From positions 1 to 13,096 of the forward strand of contig JBJXDT010000125.1 of NCBI GenBank assembly GCA_046153505.1: a stretch of DNA of 13,096 bases. The letters run 5' to 3'. Origin of the DNA: JBJXDT01 sp046153505 (lineage in GTDB: Bacteria > Pseudomonadota > Gammaproteobacteria > Burkholderiales > Methylophilaceae). Of this stretch, positions 1-6,066 are shown piece by piece. The stretch's first letter is position 1. Every line of letters begins with the position of its first letter. The translations under genes were made by a program, and so were the position numbers. The notes beneath the pieces were generated by a model. It saw only the letters and a program-made list of their open reading frames with translations. It was not told the origin of the DNA and did not search any database.

Positions 1-141
1 TATTTTGCGTTTTGTAATTTTCTGCGGTGGTTTATATGGTTATTTTTTATGCCTAAATTTCTTTTGAAAGTAGTTAATATTAATTTGCATAACCATTCAT
101 CAATCGAGAAGTACTAAAGCGCGCTCTTACGCCAAGTGTGA

Positions 142-771
142 CTAAATCGCCCACTTACCATAACCCTTAAACTGACGAAACACCTCGCGCATCTCTTGCT
201 CCGTGAGCAACGGCGGTTTGGGGTTAATTAGCAAAATGCGCCAATACTGTTCGCACAGGTTTTCCACTTCTACCGTCACTGCCAACGCATCGTCTAAATC
301 GTGCCCCAGCGCTATCATGCCGTGATTGGCCAGCAGGCAGGCTTTGCTGTGGTATAGCGCAGCCAGCGCGTGGTCGGAAAGCACTTGCGTGCCAAACAGC
401 GCATAAGGCGCGCAGCGTATGGTATCCGCGCCCGTGACTGCAATCATATAGTGAAACGGTGGAATGCTTTTATGCAAGCACGCCATGGTGGTGGCAAACT
501 GGCTGTGCGTGTGAATCACCGCGTTGATTTCCGGCCGATCTGCCAGAATATCGCTATGAAAGCGCCATTCGCTTGAGGGAGTCTTATTTGGCTCAAAACT
601 TCCATCAAAAGCCATCTGCACCATGCTTTCTGGCGACATATCTTCCACGTTCATGCCGCTTGGTGTGACAAGAAATTCACCTTCAAACCGCACACTGCAA
701 TTGCCTGAAGTCCCCTTATTTAAGCCAAGTTCAGCAAGTTTTTGGGCGGTTTTTAGCAGCGCTTCACGCAT
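142..771 (-). CDS. FucA-like class II aldolase, probable 5-(methylthio)ribulose-1-phosphate aldolase
   Basis: A cytosolic zinc aldolase of the class II aldolase/adducin family, 209 aa, the usual FucA length. Visible: a phosphate-binding GTSGN motif at 20-24, TPSG near 36, catalytic Glu68 in PSSEWRFH, zinc ligands His87 and His89 (HTHS) and His150 (NHG), a Tyr108 corresponding to FucA Tyr113, and the C-terminal FKGYG segment. The blocks around 65-72, 102-135 and 200-205 follow E. coli L-fuculose-phosphate aldolase closely. The dehydratase MtnB instead carries an ATSGNLS/SAE pattern. The ATG lies inside the end of mtnA (8-bp overlap), so the two are co-translated. That context points to cleavage of methylthioribulose-1-P or 5-deoxyribulose-1-P into DHAP plus an aldehyde (the Ald2 role in the DHAP shunt). 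Alternatives are fuculose/rhamnulose-phosphate aldolase or an MtnB-like dehydratase. The family is certain; the substrate is inferred. Confidence 0.88.
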   Translation of the reverse strand: MREALLKTAQKLAELGLNKGTSGNCSVRFEGEFLVTPSGMNVEDMSPESMVQMAFDGSFEPNKTPSSEWRFHSDILADRPEINAVIHTHSQFATTMACLHKSIPPFHYMIAVTGADTIRCAPYALFGTQVLSDHALAALYHSKACLLANHGMIALGHDLDDALAVTVEVENLCEQYWRILLINPKPPLLTEQEMREVFRQFKGYGKWAI

Positions 772-1825
772 ATTTTAAGCCTTGTAAATCTTGGGGTGCA
801 AACACGCCCTTTTCTGTGATAATCCCTGTCACCAACCTTGCTGGCGTGACATCAAACGCTGGGTTTAGCGTATTGGAATTTTCGGGAATCACGCGCACGC
901 TTTGCAGGCTGCCATCTGCGTGCAATCCCGTCATATAAATCAATTCGTCGGCATGGCGATGCTCAATTTCAATGCTGTCATGTGTGATTTGCCAATCGAT
1001 GGTTGGCGATGGCACTGCCGCATAAAACGGAATTTTATTATCATATGCCGCCAGCGCCTTTAAATAGGTGCCAATTTTATTGCACACATCGCCATTCGCT
1101 GTCACTCGGTCCGCTCCCACAATAAGCATATCTACTTGATTTTTTTGCATTAAATAGCCAGCCGCGTTGTCACTAACTATAGTGTGTGGCAAACCGTGTT
1201 GCGCCAGCTCCCAAGCGGTGAGCGCGGCACCTTGGTTGCGCGGACGCGTCTCGCTCACCCACACATGCACGTTCATACCAGCGTCGTGAGCAGCATAAAT
1301 GGGCGCGAGCGCAGTGCCGAAATCTACAGTTGCCAGCCAGCCAGCATTGCAGTGCGTCAAGATATTAAAGGTTTTGTTCTGGTATAAATTTTTAATCAAA
1401 GTTAAACCATGTAGCCCGATCGCCTTGTTTTGCACCACATCTTCCTCGGCAATTTCTGCAGCCAATCTCCATGCGGCTAAGTTGCGCCGCTCTGTGATGC
1501 CCTGCAAGCCAGTCACCATGCGCCTCGCAGCCCATATTAAATTCACTGCGGTTGGACGGCTTGCAATTAAGGCATCTGCCGCGCGCGCCAAATTTTCGTC
1601 CGAATCATCCTCGCACATGGCTAATGCAATGCCATAAGCCGCAGCGGCGCCAATGAGCGGTGCACCTCGTACTTGCATGGTTTTTATCGCGTTAATCATG
1701 CTTGCAACGGAATACAGTTGCAAAATTTCAAATTTAAAGGGCAATTGCGTCTGATCGATAATTTGCACAAACTTACAACGCGGGTCAGGCCAGATTGTTC
1801 GAAAATGTTGAGAATTTACAAGCAT
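764..1825 (-). CDS. mtnA: S-methyl-5-thioribose-1-phosphate isomerase
   Basis: Isomerises 5-methylthioribose-1-phosphate (and 5-deoxyribose-1-phosphate) to the ribulose-1-phosphate form in salvage of MTA and 5'-deoxyadenosine, the by-products of SAM-dependent reactions. It has 353 aa, a normal MtnA length. Family signatures are RGAPLIG at 53-59, catalytic Cys159 in THCNAG, the RPRNQGA loop at 194-200, and catalytic Asp239 in GADRVTANGD. It starts with ATG. The SD is poor, and a perfect 9-bp hairpin sits 12 nt upstream of the start codon. It is the first gene of a two-gene minus-strand unit; its TGA overlaps the aldolase start. No mtnP, mtnK, mtnB, mtnC or mtnD lies nearby, so the nucleoside phosphorylase or kinase feeding it must be elsewhere. 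Confidence 0.95.
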   Translation of the reverse strand: MLVNSQHFRTIWPDPRCKFVQIIDQTQLPFKFEILQLYSVASMINAIKTMQVRGAPLIGAAAAYGIALAMCEDDSDENLARAADALIASRPTAVNLIWAARRMVTGLQGITERRNLAAWRLAAEIAEEDVVQNKAIGLHGLTLIKNLYQNKTFNILTHCNAGWLATVDFGTALAPIYAAHDAGMNVHVWVSETRPRNQGAALTAWELAQHGLPHTIVSDNAAGYLMQKNQVDMLIVGADRVTANGDVCNKIGTYLKALAAYDNKIPFYAAVPSPTIDWQITHDSIEIEHRHADELIYMTGLHADGSLQSVRVIPENSNTLNPAFDVTPARLVTGIITEKGVFAPQDLQGLKYA

Positions 1826-1837
1826 AGTTTTCGCAAA

Positions 1838-1859
1838 TTTAGTAATCTTTATTACTAAA
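1838..1859. repeat. Perfect 9-bp inverted repeat in front of mtnA
   Basis: TTTAGTAAT (1838-1846) and ATTACTAAA (1851-1859) are exact reverse complements around the loop CTTT. On the minus strand the repeat ends 12 nt before the mtnA ATG, so it lies in the predicted 5' leader where a ribosome binding site should be. It has no T-run, so it is not a terminator for mtnA. It could be an operator palindrome for a repressor or an mRNA hairpin that limits initiation. The role is unknown; the repeat itself is seen directly. Confidence 0.7.
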
Positions 1860-1891
1860 AATTCTTAAATATATTTAAATAAAAATGTTGC

Positions 1892-1918
1892 ATTATATGA
1901 CGCTTTAATATTTGTCAT
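1892..1918 (-). promoter_or_regulatory. Candidate mtnA promoter
   Basis: Read on the minus strand: a perfect -10 TATAAT (1892-1897) and a -35-like ATGACA (1913-1918, 5/6 to TTGACA), 15 bp apart, which is shorter than the ideal 17. The predicted start near 1885 gives a leader of about 60 nt carrying the 1838-1859 hairpin. The DnaA-box-like cluster at 1922-1956 begins 4 bp upstream of the -35. The -10 is strong; the pairing with this -35 is tentative. Confidence 0.45.
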
Positions 1919-1921
1919 TAT

Positions 1922-1956
1922 CCGTCCACAAAAACTGTGGATAACTTTGTGGATTA
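1922..1956. promoter_or_regulatory. Cluster of DnaA-box-like sites
   Basis: One exact DnaA box, TTATCCACA, lies on the minus strand at 1936-1944. A second on the minus strand, TAATCCACA at 1948-1956, has one mismatch. A third, on the plus strand, ends in the TCCACA core at 1925-1930 (6/9 over 1922-1930). The first and third form an inverted repeat (TCCACA, 5-nt spacer, TGTGGA). The cluster sits in a very A+T-rich gap of about 260 bp between mtnA and tatD. Possible roles are a DnaA-regulated promoter, a DnaA-titration site or part of an origin. No dnaA, dnaN, rpmH or gyrB is adjacent, so oriC is not claimed. Confidence 0.55.
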
Positions 1957-2089
1957 GTGTGTAGCCAAATCGTAACATAGGATTTTATAAGGATTTTTTC
2001 TAAAAGTTCAATTTTTAATCTAATATTTTTATTATAAAAATCAATAACTTAAAGTATGTCATTGGTTGGTAAAGGGTTTTTATGCAATG

Positions 2090-2926
2090 TTAATGTAATA
2101 CTTCAAGTGGTGTGCATAAAGCTGCCATTTTGGGCAAAATTTCCACAGCATTTTTGCTTGTAATTTCAATGATTTGCGATACTGGAACGCCCCTCAAATC
2201 AGCCAAAACTTGTGCAATTTTTACGAGCTCTTGTGGCTGATTTCTACCTTTAGTTCCCAACCATTCTGGTGGAATATCTGGCGCATCTGTCTCTAAAACA
2301 ATGGCTTCTAAAGGTAACTTTTTAGCTAACTCTCTGATTTTAAGTGCGCGGGAATAAGTCATGGCACCACCAAAACCTAATTTAAAGCCAAGTTTAATAA
2401 ATTCCTGCGCTTGTTGCGGGCTACCGTTAAATGCATGCGCAATGCCACCTTGCACTTTGTTGCGGCGTAGATGCTTTAACACTTCATCGACAGCGCGCCG
2501 CACATGCAAAATGACGGGCAAATCAAATTCTTTGGCAATTTTTAGCTGTTCAGAAAAAAAATATTCTTGTGTTTCCCTGTTTTCTTGCTGGTTCGATTGG
2601 CTGACAAAAAAATCCAATCCAATTTCGCCAATCGCCACCAGTTTATTTTCACTTGGCAAGGTTTGCTCAACCAAGGTTCTCAGTGATTTAAGGTGACTCG
2701 GGCTCGCATTACTCACATACATGGGATGCATGCCCAACGCATAACAACAAATGGGGTACTGGCGAGATAGCTGGATCACTTTTTGAAAATTTTTTGGCTC
2801 CACAGCTGGTACCACAATCATCTGCAAACCAGCCATTTTAGCCTGCATCGTCACCTCATCGCGGTCTGTGTTAAACTCGGCCGCATCCAAATGGCAATGT
2901 GTGTCTATCAACATAATATTAGGCAC
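2090..2926 (-). CDS. TatD family metal-dependent hydrolase (YjjV/YcfH type)
   Basis: A metal-dependent phosphodiesterase/DNase-like amidohydrolase of the TatD family, 278 aa, TIM-barrel length. Metal ligands are all present: His10 and His12 (DTHCHLD), Glu101 in IGEIGLDFF, His141 in ILHVR, His164 in IAHAFNG and Asp214 in LETDAPDIPP. The extended DAPD..PP..RN motif resembles the YjjV/YcfH branch rather than TatD proper. Physiological substrate is unknown; family members act as 3'-5' exonucleases or on D-aminoacyl-tRNA. The start chosen is GTG at 2926, with AAGG 7 nt upstream, overlapping ribD by 8 bp. An ATG at 2914 would give the commoner family start MLIDTHCHLD but has no SD at a good distance. 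Last gene of the glyA operon. No clear intrinsic terminator was seen below 2090. Confidence 0.92.
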   Translation of the reverse strand: MPNIMLIDTHCHLDAAEFNTDRDEVTMQAKMAGLQMIVVPAVEPKNFQKVIQLSRQYPICCYALGMHPMYVSNASPSHLKSLRTLVEQTLPSENKLVAIGEIGLDFFVSQSNQQENRETQEYFFSEQLKIAKEFDLPVILHVRRAVDEVLKHLRRNKVQGGIAHAFNGSPQQAQEFIKLGFKLGFGGAMTYSRALKIRELAKKLPLEAIVLETDAPDIPPEWLGTKGRNQPQELVKIAQVLADLRGVPVSQIIEITSKNAVEILPKMAALCTPLEVLH

Positions 2927-4007
2927 ATTTGAACCTTAACCGAATATCAGCTCCAAATTGGCGCACATCAAGTACTTGCAAATTCAAGGCTTGATTCATC
3001 TCGGTTAATGGCGGCATAGCAAACATACTTTTTGCATCGCTACCCATGATTTTTGGCGCGTAATAAACAATCAGCTCATCAATTAGGTTTTGCGCCATCA
3101 GCGCACCATTCAGACCTTCACCGCTCTCTACCAACACCTCATTGATTTCATTGCTTGCAAGGTGGCTTAACAAGGTTCTAAGGCATACTTTGCCTGCCTC
3201 GTTTGGAATACAAAGTAGCTCCGCGCCAGCCTCGAACAATTTTTCCGCCCTATCGTCCGAATCAATTGCAAACGCAATTAATGTGCGACCATTTTGCAAC
3301 ACTTTAGCATTGAGCGGCGTGCGCAAAAAACTATCGACAACCACACGCAAAGGTTGTCTTTCTATGGAAATTTCTCGCACTGTCAAACTTGGGTCATCTT
3401 GCAGCACAGTACCAATACCCGTCAAGATTACACATGAACGCGCACGCAATTGCTGCACATCGTAGCGCGCCGCTTCGCCTGTAATCCATTGACTTTCGCC
3501 ATTAGCAAGCGCAGTTTTGCCATCTAAACTTGCAGCAATTTTACTGCGCACAAAAGGCATATTTTTGCGCATACGCGAGATAAAACCGAGGTTTAGCGTT
3601 TCGGCTTGCGCTTGCATAATGCCAAATTGTGTTTCTATGCTATGCGACGCAAGGCGCGCCAATCCTTGGCCTGCAACTAAAGGATTCGGATCTTGCATGG
3701 CCGCAATCACTTTACGCACACCCGCATTTACTAGCGCATCCGCACACGGCGGCGTTTTACCAAAATGGCTACATGGCTCTAGCGTGACATAAACCGTCGC
3801 GCCTTTGGCATTGTCCCCCGCTTGGTGCAAAGCCAGCACCTCAGCATGCGGCTTGCCTGCTTTCAAATGCGCGCCTTCGCCAACAACTACGCCATCTTTC
3901 ACAATCACACAACCCACGCGCGGATTCGGCATGGTGGTATATAAGCCCTGCTCTGCTAATCGCAAGGCTTGTGCCATAAAAGCGTGATCAGCGGCAGTAA
4001 ATTTCAT
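2919..4007 (-). CDS. ribD: Bifunctional riboflavin deaminase/reductase RibD
   Basis: Catalyses deamination of diamino-hydroxy-phosphoribosylaminopyrimidine and then NADPH reduction of the ribosyl side chain, the second and third steps of riboflavin synthesis. It has 362 aa (E. coli RibD is 367). The N-terminal cytidine-deaminase-like domain (about 1-145) has the zinc site His54-Ala-Glu56 and PCS with Cys79, then Cys88 (TPPCAD). The reductase domain (about 145-360) has the RSKIAASLDGKTA segment and the ESGEGLNGAL block near 290-305. The ATG lies 5 nt after the nrdR stop with no convincing SD, so translation probably depends on coupling. No FMN riboswitch is visible upstream, and expression should follow glyA-nrdR. 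No ribE, ribBA or ribH follows; tatD does. Confidence 0.95.
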   Translation of the reverse strand: MKFTAADHAFMAQALRLAEQGLYTTMPNPRVGCVIVKDGVVVGEGAHLKAGKPHAEVLALHQAGDNAKGATVYVTLEPCSHFGKTPPCADALVNAGVRKVIAAMQDPNPLVAGQGLARLASHSIETQFGIMQAQAETLNLGFISRMRKNMPFVRSKIAASLDGKTALANGESQWITGEAARYDVQQLRARSCVILTGIGTVLQDDPSLTVREISIERQPLRVVVDSFLRTPLNAKVLQNGRTLIAFAIDSDDRAEKLFEAGAELLCIPNEAGKVCLRTLLSHLASNEINEVLVESGEGLNGALMAQNLIDELIVYYAPKIMGSDAKSMFAMPPLTEMNQALNLQVLDVRQFGADIRLRFKCA

Positions 4008-4012
4008 GCGGA

Positions 4013-4459
4013 TTATTTAAGGTCTTTTAGGGCATCGCGGAAATCGTCAGCATCCTGAAAGCTACGATACACCGAGGCAAAACGAATATACGCGACTTTA
4101 TCCAACTTGCGCAATTCACTCATCACCAACTCTCCTATTTGGCGCGAGGCAATTTCGCGTTCACCCAAAATCAGCAATTTACTGCGAATATGGTGCAGCG
4201 CATCGTCCACCAATTCGGTAGAAACTGGACGTTTGTGTAACGCTAAACGAAAACCTTGGCGCAACTTTTCTTCCGAGAAATCTTCGCGGTTACCATTGCC
4301 CTTCACCACTTGCGGCAAATGCAAATCTGCTGTTTCGTAAGTGGTAAAACGCTTGTCGCAAACGCCACACTTGCGACGACGTCGAATAGAATCACCCTCA
4401 TCATTCACTCTGGAATCAATGACTTGGGTATCATCGGCAGCACAAAAAGGGCATTTCAA
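4013..4459 (-). CDS. nrdR: Transcriptional repressor NrdR
   Basis: Nucleotide-sensing repressor of ribonucleotide reductase genes. It has 148 aa, a standard length. A zinc ribbon at 1-40 has Cys3, Cys6, Cys31 and Cys34 around the basic RRRRK stretch (26-30). An ATP-cone (about 49-139) runs from QVVKGNGNREDF through RFASVYRSF and senses ATP/dATP. The start codon is TTG at 4459. It is fixed by the conserved MKCPFC N-terminus with Cys3/Cys6 and by GGGG at a suitable distance in the end of glyA; no usable ATG lies nearby. The gene begins 3 nt after the glyA stop and precedes ribD by 5 nt, matching the common proteobacterial order glyA-nrdR-ribD. The weak start codon suggests low expression, which suits a repressor. 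Confidence 0.95.
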   Translation of the reverse strand: MKCPFCAADDTQVIDSRVNDEGDSIRRRRKCGVCDKRFTTYETADLHLPQVVKGNGNREDFSEEKLRQGFRLALHKRPVSTELVDDALHHIRSKLLILGEREIASRQIGELVMSELRKLDKVAYIRFASVYRSFQDADDFRDALKDLK

Positions 4460-4462
4460 GGA

Positions 4463-5710
4463 TTAAGCCCCGTATACAGGAAATTTCGCTGTCAACACAT
4501 GCACTTTGGCTTTCGTCGCAGCAATCACGGCTTCATCAGTCGGGTTATCCAACACATCCGCAATTAAATTAGCCACAATCTTCGCTTCCTCTTCTTTAAA
4601 GCCGCGCGTAGTAATGGCGGGTGAGCCAATGCGAATGCCAGAAGTCACAAACGGGCTTTCTGGGTCGTTTGGAATGGCGTTTTTATTCACGGTAATATGC
4701 GCCAAGCCCAGCGCAGCATCAGCGGCTTTACCCGTTAAGCCTTTTGGGCGTAAATCGACCATAAACATGTGCGATTCGGTGCGGCCAGAAATAATTCGCA
4801 AGCCGCGCGCAGTAAGCGCCTCGGCCAATGCTACTGCGTTTTTAAGCACTTGTGTTTGATAAGCTTTAAATTCAGGTTGTTGCGCCTCTAAGAAGGCCGT
4901 CGCCTTGCCTGCAATGACGTGCATCAGCGGGCCGCCTTGCAAGCTTGGAAACACGTTGGAGTTAAGTGATTTTTCAAACTCTGCTTTAGCTAAAATAATG
5001 CCACCACGCGGGCCGCGTAATGTTTTGTGGGTTGTGGATGTCACAAAATCGGCATGTGGCACGGGGCTTGGGTAAACACCAGCCGCAATCAAACCTGAAT
5101 AATGTGCCATATCCACCATGAAATACGCACCGACTTTTTTGGCGATGTCGCTCATGCGCGCCCAATCAAAACGTAGCGCATAGGCCGAAGCGCCGCCAAT
5201 TAATAGCTTAGGCTTAGTTTCAATAGCAATGCGTTCCATTTCATCGTAATCAATTTCTTCTTTATCATTCAATCCATAAGCCACAATATTAAACAGCTTG
5301 CCCGATAAATTGGCTGGCGAACCGTGCGTTAAATGGCCGCCGTGACCCAAGTTCATGCCCATGACCGTATCACCGGGTTTTAAAATACTAAAATACACCG
5401 CCTGATTGGCTTGCGAGCCAGAGTGCGGTTGCACATTAGCATATTCTGCGCCATATAAGGCTTTTACGCGGTCGATTGCCAATTGTTCTACTTGGTCAAC
5501 AAACTCACAGCCGCCGTAAAAACGCTTGCCTGGATAGCCTTCAGCATACTTATTGGTCAGTTGCGAGCCTTGCGCTTCCATTACTGCTGGACTGGTGTAG
5601 TTTTCTGAAGCAATCAGCTCGATATGCTGGTCTTGGCGCACGGTTTCCGCATCAATCATCGCTGCGAGCGCGGAATCGGCAATGTGAAGGTTTTTTGCTT
5701 TGCTGAACAT
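4463..5710 (-). CDS. glyA: Serine hydroxymethyltransferase
   Basis: PLP enzyme interconverting serine plus tetrahydrofolate with glycine plus 5,10-methylene-THF, the main one-carbon entry point and, in serine-cycle methylotrophs, a central assimilation step. It has 415 aa from the ATG at 5710. Visible blocks are IELIASENYTSP, NKYAEGYPGKRFYGG, VQPHSGSQANQAVY, VDMAHYSGL with Asp200 and His203, and STTHKTLRGPRGG with PLP lysine Lys229, the same number as in E. coli GlyA. A 5-codon upstream extension from TTG (5725) is possible, but the MFSKA start fits betaproteobacterial relatives and has GGA about 10 nt upstream. First gene of glyA-nrdR-ribD-tatD. A TAAAAT at 5751-5756 (minus strand) is a weak -10 candidate. 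The upstream gap also holds the divergent sigma-54 unit. Confidence 0.97.
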   Translation of the reverse strand: MFSKAKNLHIADSALAAMIDAETVRQDQHIELIASENYTSPAVMEAQGSQLTNKYAEGYPGKRFYGGCEFVDQVEQLAIDRVKALYGAEYANVQPHSGSQANQAVYFSILKPGDTVMGMNLGHGGHLTHGSPANLSGKLFNIVAYGLNDKEEIDYDEMERIAIETKPKLLIGGASAYALRFDWARMSDIAKKVGAYFMVDMAHYSGLIAAGVYPSPVPHADFVTSTTHKTLRGPRGGIILAKAEFEKSLNSNVFPSLQGGPLMHVIAGKATAFLEAQQPEFKAYQTQVLKNAVALAEALTARGLRIISGRTESHMFMVDLRPKGLTGKAADAALGLAHITVNKNAIPNDPESPFVTSGIRIGSPAITTRGFKEEEAKIVANLIADVLDNPTDEAVIAATKAKVHVLTAKFPVYGA

Positions 5711-5814
5711 GTGAATGGTTTCCAAAAAAGTCTAAGTGGTTGAAACGTTTATTTTATCATGACGTATCGCTAACTTCTCACCAAAAAAGACCAAACTCTT
5801 TCAAAAGACGACAA

Positions 5815-5829
5815 GCACAAAAATAGTGC
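5815..5829. promoter_or_regulatory. Putative NtrC enhancer site
   Basis: GCAC-N7-GTGC (arms 5815-5818 and 5826-5829) is the core of the NtrC dimer site known from glnA enhancers. Eight fixed bases are expected about 0.2 times by chance in 13 kb. Its centre lies about 129 bp upstream of the predicted sigma-54 transcription start, inside the usual enhancer range, and an IHF site lies between. Another GCAC-type palindrome binder cannot be excluded. Confidence 0.6.
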
Positions 5830-5893
5830 AAAAAAAAACAAAATGCATCAAATTCTATCGCAAATGATTTTATAAAATCACCTATAAAAATAT

Positions 5894-5906
5894 TAACTAA
5901 TTGATT
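5894..5906 (-). promoter_or_regulatory. Putative IHF binding site
   Basis: TAACTAATTGATT is a complete match to YAANNNNTTGATW, the reverse complement of the IHF consensus WATCAANNNNTTR. It lies within a very A+T-rich tract, centred about 50 bp upstream of the predicted start. This is between the putative enhancer and the -24 element, where IHF bends DNA in many sigma-54 promoters. Such matches also occur by chance in A+T-rich DNA, so the position is the main support. Confidence 0.5.
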
Positions 5907-5924
5907 TTATTAAATTATTATAGT

Positions 5925-5940
5925 TGGCACGACTTGTGCT
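5925..5940 (+). promoter_or_regulatory. Sigma-54 (RpoN) promoter
   Basis: TGGCACGACTTGTGCT matches the consensus TGGCACG-N4-TTGCW at all fixed positions except one T to G. The invariant GG (5926-5927) and GC (5938-5939) are exactly 10 bp apart. The predicted start is about 5951. No annotated protein gene starts before the terminator at 5982, so the transcript appears to be a short RNA. Confidence 0.78.
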
Positions 5941-5950
5941 TATTAATAAC

Positions 5951-6009
5951 TGTACTTGTGATTCTCCAAAATCCTCCCTCTGCCCAGCCTATGCGCTGGG
6001 CTTTTTTTT
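5951..6009 (+). ncRNA. Candidate sigma-54-dependent small RNA
   Basis: A predicted transcript of about 58 nt from the sigma-54 start to the end of the terminator U-run. Its first 30 nt look unstructured and pyrimidine-rich, with two CTCC motifs at 5964-5967 and 5974-5977; the second sits inside CCTCCC (5973-5978), complementary to Shine-Dalgarno sequences. The 3' part is the terminator hairpin with eight T's, a typical Hfq-binding end. No ORF of use fits. With the NtrC-like and IHF sites, this predicts induction under nitrogen limitation and base pairing with ribosome binding sites. It resembles in outline the sigma-54-linked anti-SD sRNAs known in betaproteobacteria (the 'toxic small RNA' family in Rfam, from memory) and NrsZ of Pseudomonas. 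A leader or attenuator of iscX is a less likely alternative. Confidence 0.62.
5982..6009 (+). terminator. Intrinsic terminator of the candidate sRNA
   Basis: A perfect 7-bp G+C-rich stem, GCCCAGC (5982-5988) with GCTGGGC (5995-6001), a 6-nt loop and eight T's at 6002-6009. Oriented plus. The only upstream plus-strand signal is the sigma-54 promoter, since glyA runs away on the other strand. Confidence 0.9.
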
Positions 6010-6037
6010 AGGCATATTTTCTTGCGCGCGTTATAAT
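6009..6037 (+). promoter_or_regulatory. Candidate iscX promoter
   Basis: A perfect -10 TATAAT (6032-6037) and a -35-like TAGGCA (6009-6014, 4/6) 17 bp apart. The -35 touches the end of the sRNA terminator. The predicted start near 6044 leaves a leader of about 23 nt before the iscX ATG. It explains how iscX can be expressed independently of the upstream sigma-54 unit. Confidence 0.5.
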
Positions 6038-6066
6038 GTGCTAACTCATTTTTGTTACATATTCCC

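Larger units (their letters stand above)
5711..6066. other. Regulatory gap between glyA and iscX
   Basis: This 356-bp stretch has no protein gene. Reading toward the right it holds the leader and weak promoter of glyA (minus strand), an A-rich tract with an NtrC-like palindrome (5815-5829), a very A+T-rich segment with an IHF consensus (5894-5906), a sigma-54 promoter (5925-5940), a short predicted transcript ending in an intrinsic terminator (5951-6009), and then a sigma-70-type promoter for iscX (6009-6037). Only the segment from about 5830 to 5890 has no assignment. Confidence 0.7.

Noticed and set aside
1..117. Open frame from the window edge ending in TAA at 115-117, with a hydrophobic, aromatic-rich peptide that could be the C-terminus of a membrane protein.
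   Set aside because: Only 38 codons, A+T-rich, and the neighbouring frame is also open for 21 codons with similar composition. Needs sequence to the left.
142..771. MtnB, methylthioribulose-1-phosphate dehydratase, as the product next to mtnA.
   Set aside because: The motifs follow FucA-type aldolases, and no mtnC/mtnD accompanies it. Kept only as an alternative.
1299..1637. Long antisense frames inside mtnA, ribD, glyA, algC and pgm.
   Set aside because: They mirror the codon bias of well-supported genes on the other strand and show no motifs or start signals.
1826..2089. A chromosomal replication origin.
   Set aside because: DnaA-like boxes and A+T-richness are present, but no dnaA, dnaN, rpmH, gyrB or parAB genes are near, and skew cannot be measured from one window.
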